Positions 57,865 through 64,000 of a stretch of DNA of 64,000 nucleotides are shown piece after piece. Under the pieces are notes generated by a model, which saw only the letters and a program-made list of their open reading frames with translations, did not search any database and had not been told where the DNA came from. Positions within the stretch are counted from its first letter, which is position 1. Each line of letters opens with the position of its first letter. This DNA is from Pinus tabuliformis (lineage: Eukaryota > Streptophyta > Pinopsida > Pinales > Pinaceae). The position numbers were made by a program, and so were the translations under genes. Where the stretch lies: positions 1,233,884,955-1,233,948,954 of the forward strand of contig CM062819.1 of assembly GCA_031772625.1 (NCBI GenBank), given 5' to 3'.

Positions 57865-60800
57865 TCAAGAGGGTGGTTGAATAGTGGAATCAGGGTTAGG
57901 GCGCTCAATATGAATAGGGCTAGGACTCGGGGTAGAAGAAGAAGGGGTGGCTTCTTTGTCTTTCCCGGCTGCCGGAGCACGAGTTTGATAATCTTTTGAT
58001 CTAGTAGCCACAAGCGTACTCATCATGAACACTTGAGATCCTGAGGAAGCAGATGATTGAGATTGGTCTATCATTTGAGTCTGCTGAGAAGGAAATGGCT
58101 CTTTCAGGACCACTGGGGTCCCTTTCAGCAAACGAATAACTTCAGACCGTCGGGGACAATCCTTGGCATAATGATCCTCCTTGCAGAGGAGGCACAGATG
58201 CTTAGGCTTCGGTTGTGAAGAATCACTAGTAGACGACTTAGGAGGACCCTATTTTGGGGCATTTACTTTACCCTTGCCTTTTCCTTTCTTATTATCTTTC
58301 GAGGATTTGTCTGTTGTGGTAGACTGGACAGCGTGGACCTCTGAGGTTTTACCAGGGCCAAGTGGATTCTAGGAGGAACTATTGGAAGCAGTGTTTGAGA
58401 CCAACTTCTATTTGGAAGAAGATTTGGAAGGGATCTAGGACACTGAACCAATTACTCCATCAACAGGAAGTGTAGCCTGTGACTTCGACGCTGTGGGATC
58501 GAAAGATGGTCGCGGAGCATCGAGTAATAACTCATATAATGTGCCAGACTAAGAATAAACAAGGTTTAAGTACTAGGCACGAGCAATGGATTGTTCTTTG
58601 GTAACACATTCTCCCATAGATATATCACGAGAAATTGGAGTGAAGAATGACTTAGTAAATGATTCGGTGAGCAACTGATCAGCAATCTCGAATTTGATCA
58701 GGTGACGTCTACATCTCCATTCATGGATGTGATCGGAGATGTGTGTCGCAGTAAATTTCTTAAGTGATGTGAGAAAATAGGTGCCAGTTTCGTAAGAAAC
58801 ATTCAATTGGAAATGTGTGAGGAAAGCCATGGATAAAGAGTTGAAGTCATGGTAAGTACTTTGAGGAAGCTCGATGTACCACTTGGCTGCAGCACCTGTG
58901 AGGGTTCGTTGGAAAAGACGGAGATGAATAGAATCATCAATGTAAGAATTCGAAGAGCACTAGAGGTGATATGTCATCACATGGGCTTGAGGATCTTCTT
59001 TGCTTTCCCATCGAACTTAGAACAATCGCTCAGGATCTTGGACAGAACCGAAAGCTAATATGGCGAATGAAGAATTGGATCATTCGTAAGGTGAGACACT
59101 TCTAGAAAATCTAGTGTGGCCAAAAACGACAATTGAGTGTTAAAAGGGATTGGAGTTCGATAAGCGGGTCCAACCGAACGAGCCCATCCCTAATGGTAAG
59201 GATTTTGGCCCCATAGTGGGGGATTTTGGCCATATGGAATTTGATACTACCCCCATTGTAGGTTACCTTGGCCATAGGGAGGATTTTGACCTTGAACACC
59301 TTGAAACTGTTCGGTCATAGGTTGTTGATAGGCAACATATACGTTAAGAGGCTATTGAGCTTATTGATCTTGGACATATGGATATTGCACCTGTTGTCCT
59401 TGAACATACAAATTTTGAACTTGTTACCCCTGAACAAGAGGATTTTGGACCTGTTGTCCTTGGACATAAGGATTATACACTTGCTTCCCTTGGACATAGG
59501 AATTCTAGGCCTGCTACCCTTGGGCAAAAGGATTCTGGGCTGGTTGCCCTAGGACATTAGGATTTTGGGCCTGTTGTGGCAGGACTTGACCCTGGCCTTG
59601 TCCTTGCAAGGGTTGACCTTATTGATAGGTATATAAGGGTTGTTGTTGCCCGGGTTGGCTCTGCTGCTGCAAGGGTTGACCTTGTGGCTGCAAAGGTTGT
59701 CCCTGCGGTTGCAGAGGTTGGCCTTGCCAAGACATAGGTTGGGAGGTTTGTGAAGCATACTGCATCTGTTGCTGCATGGTTTGTTGCAAATGTTGCAAGG
59801 GTTGCCCCTGCAGTTGTTGCATTTGTCCTTGTTGCGGTATCATCTACCACTAGTGTTGCGTGGACGGCCCTTGCTGCAACAAAGGTTTCCCTTGTTGCTA
59901 CAGAGGCTGTCTTTGCTATTGCAAGGGTACTTGAACAGTTCCTAGAAAATTTCTAAACTGTATCTGGCCATAGCCACCCTAAAAAGTGGATGTGTCAACT
60001 TGAACGTACTACCTAGACTAAAGGACGTAAGGCAGATTAACCATTCCTTGACAGCCATATGGAACGTAAGGAGTTTGGTACTGAACCTGAGCCTCATAAG
60101 GTTGATTATACTAGAAATTGCTTGACCCAGATAGACCAACGGGATTTTGAACCTATTGGTACTAGACATTGCTTGATCCAGCAGGACCTGCATGGTCTTG
60201 GATAATGCTAGAAGAAGGCTGGTTTATGCCAACCATGTGAGCTTGTGAGCCACTCACATTGATGGTGCCTGACAGCATAGAAACACTTAGATTCTGCGCC
60301 CCAGGTGGTGGCATAACTTGTCCACTTACTGGAGGGATCGAAAAACTGACAGTAACATTCTTCGAGATCGTCGGTTGAACCAGATAGGTGACTGGAACGG
60401 ATAATACAAGGGGGCTCGAAATGGTGGGTTGCATCGAGACTAAGGTAACGACCTATTGGGAGGTTGGGTTTGCAATGAATGGACCTGTAATAGGCATGGC
60501 GCCAGACGTCCAAACAAGGTTATGGTAAAGTGATGAGGGACTAGGTGTACCTGAGACCAATTGTGCCAAAGTCACATAATTAGGCAGTAAATCCCGATAC
60601 ACACTAATGGGAATGCTCCCTGTATAGGGGAAACCTTCAAGAGGAAATTGATGTTCTTCCTCCTCGACAGTGTCTGGAGTAGAAACTTTTGACTCATCTG
60701 GAGAGGTAACTGGAGCATCGCCTTCGAGTTCCATAGCTAGGAACAAACGACGACAAACGATTGAAGATATACGAGGGGATAATTCCAAAGGAACACACGA

Positions 60801-61136
60801 ATGGTAGTACAAGTTTTACGGACACTGCAGTGATATTACAATAGGGTTGAACAAAGGATTCGAAGGATATATAACCAGTCCAAGTTTACCGTTAGTAGTC
60901 AGTGAACTCTCAGGAGTTTGGACGAGATTGTACGGAGATTCCAAGCCAATATCAGCAAGTGACCCAATATCTGAAGTAGGCGGAGGATGAGATGACAAAG
61001 GTTGAATGCTCAGAACGATTCTGAGTTTGACACCTTGTTCCTCAAGTGACTTTGGTAATTCAGGAAAAGGCTCCTTAGACAATCTTTCAGACGGAGGAGA
61101 GGAAGAGGAACTAGTTGAACCAGATAATTCAACCAT
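57865..61136 (-). pseudogene. gag: Very long Gag of E9 with Q/G-rich repeats
   Basis: One frame can be followed from ATG 61136 (MVELSGSTSSSSSPPSERL) across a TAA at 60816-60814 and an internal ATG 60734 (MELEGDAPVTSPDESK) to about 59150. The middle is built of QGQPLQ and VQGQQVQNP repeats. After a frameshift near 59100 a retrotransposon gag domain is clear: FDGKAKKILK, GAAAKWYIELPQSTYHDFNS, LSMAFLTHFQLN, LIKFEIADQLLTE. A zinc knuckle CLLCKEDHYAKDC lies at about 58196-58158. The frame ends at 57865. More than a dozen stops are scattered in it, many TAG in place of Q. It would form the particle, and no protease or RT follows. Confidence 0.75.
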
Positions 61137-63660
61137 GATGGCCTTGTCTTAGTTAACAGGAAAATAGAGAGAAACTTCAAGGCTTTAAAATTTTCTTTAG
61201 GGAAACTCACAATTTGGTCTCGAAAAGACTAACAGGATGTTATAAGATCAGGGATATCAATTTTTTAAGACGCATAAATAAACCGGTGCTCTTTCATGTT
61301 TTAAGAGTCGAGAAAGAAACAAAGATGACTCTATCACTTTTGACTGGAAATGAGCTCAAAAGGACAAGCGTGCAAATGATCTTTTAAATTTAATGAGTCA
61401 AAAAGATCAAATGACTACCCTGGATTATCTAGGTAAAAAGGATTACCAAGCAACCGTCAACCGCAGAATACCTCCCGGCAAACCGAGAAGTACAGGCAGG
61501 CAAACTCCTCGAATGTTGTGTTCGGTATATCACATTTGCTAGGTGGCAGACTCGGCTTCCTATGGATAAAGGATTGCAGCCTAGAGGGGTCTCCCATTAT
61601 ATACTCAATGGTACAGGGAGCACAAATCCGTACTAGCACTATCTAGTGCCGAAGCTAACAACAGCTTCTAGGTTTAAAGACGTCGTAACACATCTCTAGC
61701 CTAGACCTTCTAGATATGATCATTAGGTTTCAAATGTGCCTTAGGTTAATTGAGTTCATTTTAAAGTTTATCTTGAGTTATGTCTCAATTTTCAGGCCTT
61801 AGCGATGTGACTCAAAAAACCCTAAATGCAGCTAAATGAGACAAGACCCTTTCAATTCGATGAATTGTCTACACTAGAGAGGGTAGAAAACACAATCAAA
61901 TGCAAACAACCAAGCAACCGAAAGAAAAATGATTTTTCACTACTTCACTTTTCGAGAAAATAAACTAATGAAAAATACATTCCAATTCCTAATTTCCTGA
62001 CAAGTACACTCTAACAGTCCTTTCAAAAGCAAAGAGAATTCTTTTTCTTTTCAAATGCCAATGCAATCCTAGCCTTCAATGATGCTAACTACCATAACAT
62101 ATTGATGCAACAAACTAGAATTTTGTACTTTTCATGAAATGACAAAATGAATTTCTCATAAAAAACTTCAATGAAAAAGTTTTCGAGACAATCAATTCTC
62201 AAGAAAATGAAAAACACGAAGAGAGAATCTCTTTCAAACTAATGACACAATGACTTTTCCAAAAACAAGACAAGCAATGTAATCTATGCCAAAAAAGAGA
62301 CGTTTAGACAAGCAAACGAAAACTTTTCGAACTTGTGTAATGGAGGTCAAAGCCATAGAAGGACCATAAATGAAATGCGATTAAACACACCAACAACTTG
62401 ACTCACTGAGTTCACAATCAACTGAGTGGATGACAATCTAGATGCCCTAGTGCCACAAAACATCCAATGACCCAAGAAATCAAGTGAAAATATGACAAAC
62501 CAACAAGCAAACAATCTAAATGAAAGCAACCTTCTAGTCGGGGAGAAGACGGTCTAAGAAGCTTATAGGGTAGAAATCATGAGAGAAAAACACACTGGCC
62601 AAGATCTGGGGTAAACCCTAATATTCACTTACATGCATCAACGTGACTACCTAACTAACAACAAGCACTAGAATGGGGTCGGCGCAACAGTTTCTCAGCA
62701 TATCGCGCTGATCGACGCAACTATCAGTGAATTAAGCACGCTGAGTAAGGATGCAAAGAAAAAAATAAAAAATTTCAAAAGTTTAGACCAGACTTGCTAC
62801 TATGAATTTCAAAGATATAGCAGTAAGCAAAGGAAAGCAAACAGAACTAAAGGGAAATGGTGAAACTAGAAAAGTTCACACAAAACCATGAAATTCTAAG
62901 CAAACAAACAGAAGGATTGGTTCCTATTGTGGCCAGCAACAACCCCTCTTTTTTTAGTATTAGTAATAACGCTAAATAAATGGGGACCCTTCTAGAAAAA
63001 TAAAAAACTAGCACTTATAATTCCCTTTTAATAAAACACACTATCATAAACTTAGGAAAAACATCCGCAAACGCAAAGTCTTAAGTATTATGAAAAGTTT
63101 CAAATAAAATCGTTCTCTTAATGATGAACATCGCATCACAAAAGGGTAACAAAGGGCATCATATATAAAGGAACTGTCGGAATTACGAAAACGCGATGAT
63201 ACGAGATCACAAGCCACACGGATTCATCGCATATCGCAGATCCCATATATCACAGTGCCACTGAAGATAAAACGTCCTGATATTGCGAAATGCGATAAAG
63301 CATCTTGCAGTCACATAATGAAGCAAATGATTGTTAACGAAGAAGGATTAGCGATATTCCGATTTGTGATATTGCAAAGCAAATCGCAAAACCGCTTTAT
63401 CGTTGATCAAAAGGGCTCATAGTTCGATGAAATATTTCTCATCATCCGATATCGAGTTATGGGCATTAATGTCAACTTAGTGGTTTATTGATGGTTATTT
63501 ATGAGAAATGATTTAGATCTGAACAAAAGGGTTATTTCACGCAAGGTGATATATTTGATGTGATTTTGAAATTAAGAGCTTTCTCGTCACCTTATTACTT
63601 ACCATCATTCGTTATCTTTCTTATTGTGTCTTAGTTCTCTACTTGTGAACTTACAGGAGC
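61137..63660. other. Upstream region of E9 gag, no gene recognised
   Basis: It contains only short frames (up to about 60 codons). A plus-strand TATA box (ATATATAAAG, 63161-63170) precedes the open frame at 63664. I found neither an LTR copy nor a secure primer binding site. A sequence near 62937 (TGTGGCCAGC) resembles the left LTR start for only a few bases. Confidence 0.5.
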
Positions 63661-63663
63661 GAT

Positions 63664-64000
63664 ATGCAGAACAATACACAGAGCAGTGCGCAGAACGTGA
63701 TGGGGAAGAAAGGAAAAGCTCCGGTATTTGAAAAAACAGAGATGACTCCATTATTCATAGACACCACCTGTACCAGAGAAGCAGGAATATCTACTTGGGA
63801 AGGCATGTATAGTATGCTGGAGGAAGAAAACCGAGGGTCATGGAGGTTACAACTACGACAGATGAACGCGGGTCATCTAAAGCATCACTTACAGAGCTTG
63901 CATGCTCATTCCTACATCGTATCGCAGCAAGGCAAAAAATACTTCCCTATACAGATATGGTCAAATGGGTGATAGACCATGCTGAGATAACGAACAGGTA
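63664..64000 (+). CDS. Unidentified protein fragment, runs off the window
   Basis: The ATG at 63664 opens a 102-codon frame (MQNNTQSSAQNVMGKKGKAP, TREAGISTWEGMYSMLEEEN) that ends at 63972. Another frame, entered near an ATG at 63840, stays open to the window end and looks more protein-like there (LTELACSFLHRIAARQKILP, YTDMVKWVIDHAEITNR). A one-base shift near 63840 may separate two halves of one gene. An intron acceptor-like CTTACAG precedes the ATG. No family is recognised. It may be another ORF antisense to gag, or part of a different element. Confidence 0.35.

Larger units (their letters stand above)
53323..64000 (-). mobile_element. E9: large LTR element with gag and an antisense gene, right end outside window
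   Basis: A boundary at 53323 interrupts the E8 LTR. From there the order is: a probable 3' LTR (53323-54423, TGTGG...TAACA), a purine-rich tract on the minus strand (CGCTTTAGGGGGCATC), a minisatellite, an opposite-strand gene (56245-57846), and a Ty3/gypsy-type gag on the minus strand (61136-57865). No pol is seen. No second LTR is recognised up to 64000, so the element is at least 10.7 kb or its right side contains other insertions. Antisense ORFs and 3' minisatellites are known from Tat-lineage elements. Confidence 0.5.

Noticed and set aside
62930..62960. Right LTR start and primer site of E9 at TGTGGCCAGC
   Set aside because: Similarity to the left LTR start ends after a few bases, and no clear tRNA-complementary site adjoins it.
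1..64000. Alternative genetic code with TAG read as glutamine
   Set aside because: Many TAG stops stand at Gln sites, but TAG also replaces Trp, TGA replaces Arg, TAA occurs too, and frameshifts and lost catalytic residues accompany them. Decay explains all of these.

Overview
This is nuclear DNA of a seed plant with a large, repeat-swollen genome. Every recognisable coding stretch is a plant transposable element: Ty3/gypsy chromoviruses, an Athila/Tat-type Ty3/gypsy element, Ty1/copia, an L1-type LINE with the plant DUF4283-like ORF1 and a C-terminal RNase H, and gag-only non-autonomous LTR elements. Most are primed by initiator tRNA-Met (TGGTATCAGAGC and variants). I saw no intact host gene, rRNA, tRNA or CRISPR array. 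The depth of nesting and the heavy decay would fit a gymnosperm, but the sequence does not prove that.

Layout. (1) 1-5712, plus: a fairly young chromovirus (E1), cut by the window start, with gag, PR, RT, RNase H, IN and chromodomain but three frameshifts. It sits inside the integrase of (2) 5713-~11465, minus: a decayed Athila/Tat-clade element (E2). (3) ~11480-14470, plus: a 5'-truncated, very old Ty3/gypsy pol (E3), followed by LTR-like sequence. (4) 15600-20690: AT-rich DNA with many local duplications and one unexplained duplicated segment that looks like a promoter plus first exon on the minus strand. (5) 20692-34996, plus: an old chromovirus (E4) with both LTRs, carrying a complete but decayed Tork-like copia element (E5, minus, 22702-27778). 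(6) 35200-37650: degenerate tandem repeats and AT-rich DNA. (7) 37649-~41350, minus: a gag-only copia derivative (E6). A 315-bp-arm foldback palindrome is inserted in its left LTR, and its right LTR is cut by (8) a plus-strand LINE (E7, ~41351-47109). The LINE is in turn cut by (9) a minus-strand non-autonomous LTR element (E8, 47110-53322) that encodes a coiled-coil, triple-zinc-knuckle Gag-like protein and has no pol. E8's right LTR is broken by (10) E9 (53323 to beyond the window). E9 has a very long Q/G-rich gag on the minus strand. Where pol should be, it has an opposite-strand, intron-containing gene whose product looks like a plant-mobile-domain protein. The two reading frames end tail to tail, 18 bp apart.

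How the parts relate. The window is a record of successive insertions, so relative ages can be read from who interrupts whom. Most in-frame stops are CAG->TAG, CAA->TAA, TGG->TAG or CGA->TGA, the signature expected of deamination of methylated cytosines in silenced repeats. The element most worth following up is E9, with its antisense gene. The E8 gag-like protein, the foldback palindrome and the duplicated minus-strand first-exon-like segment at 18640-19960 come next.
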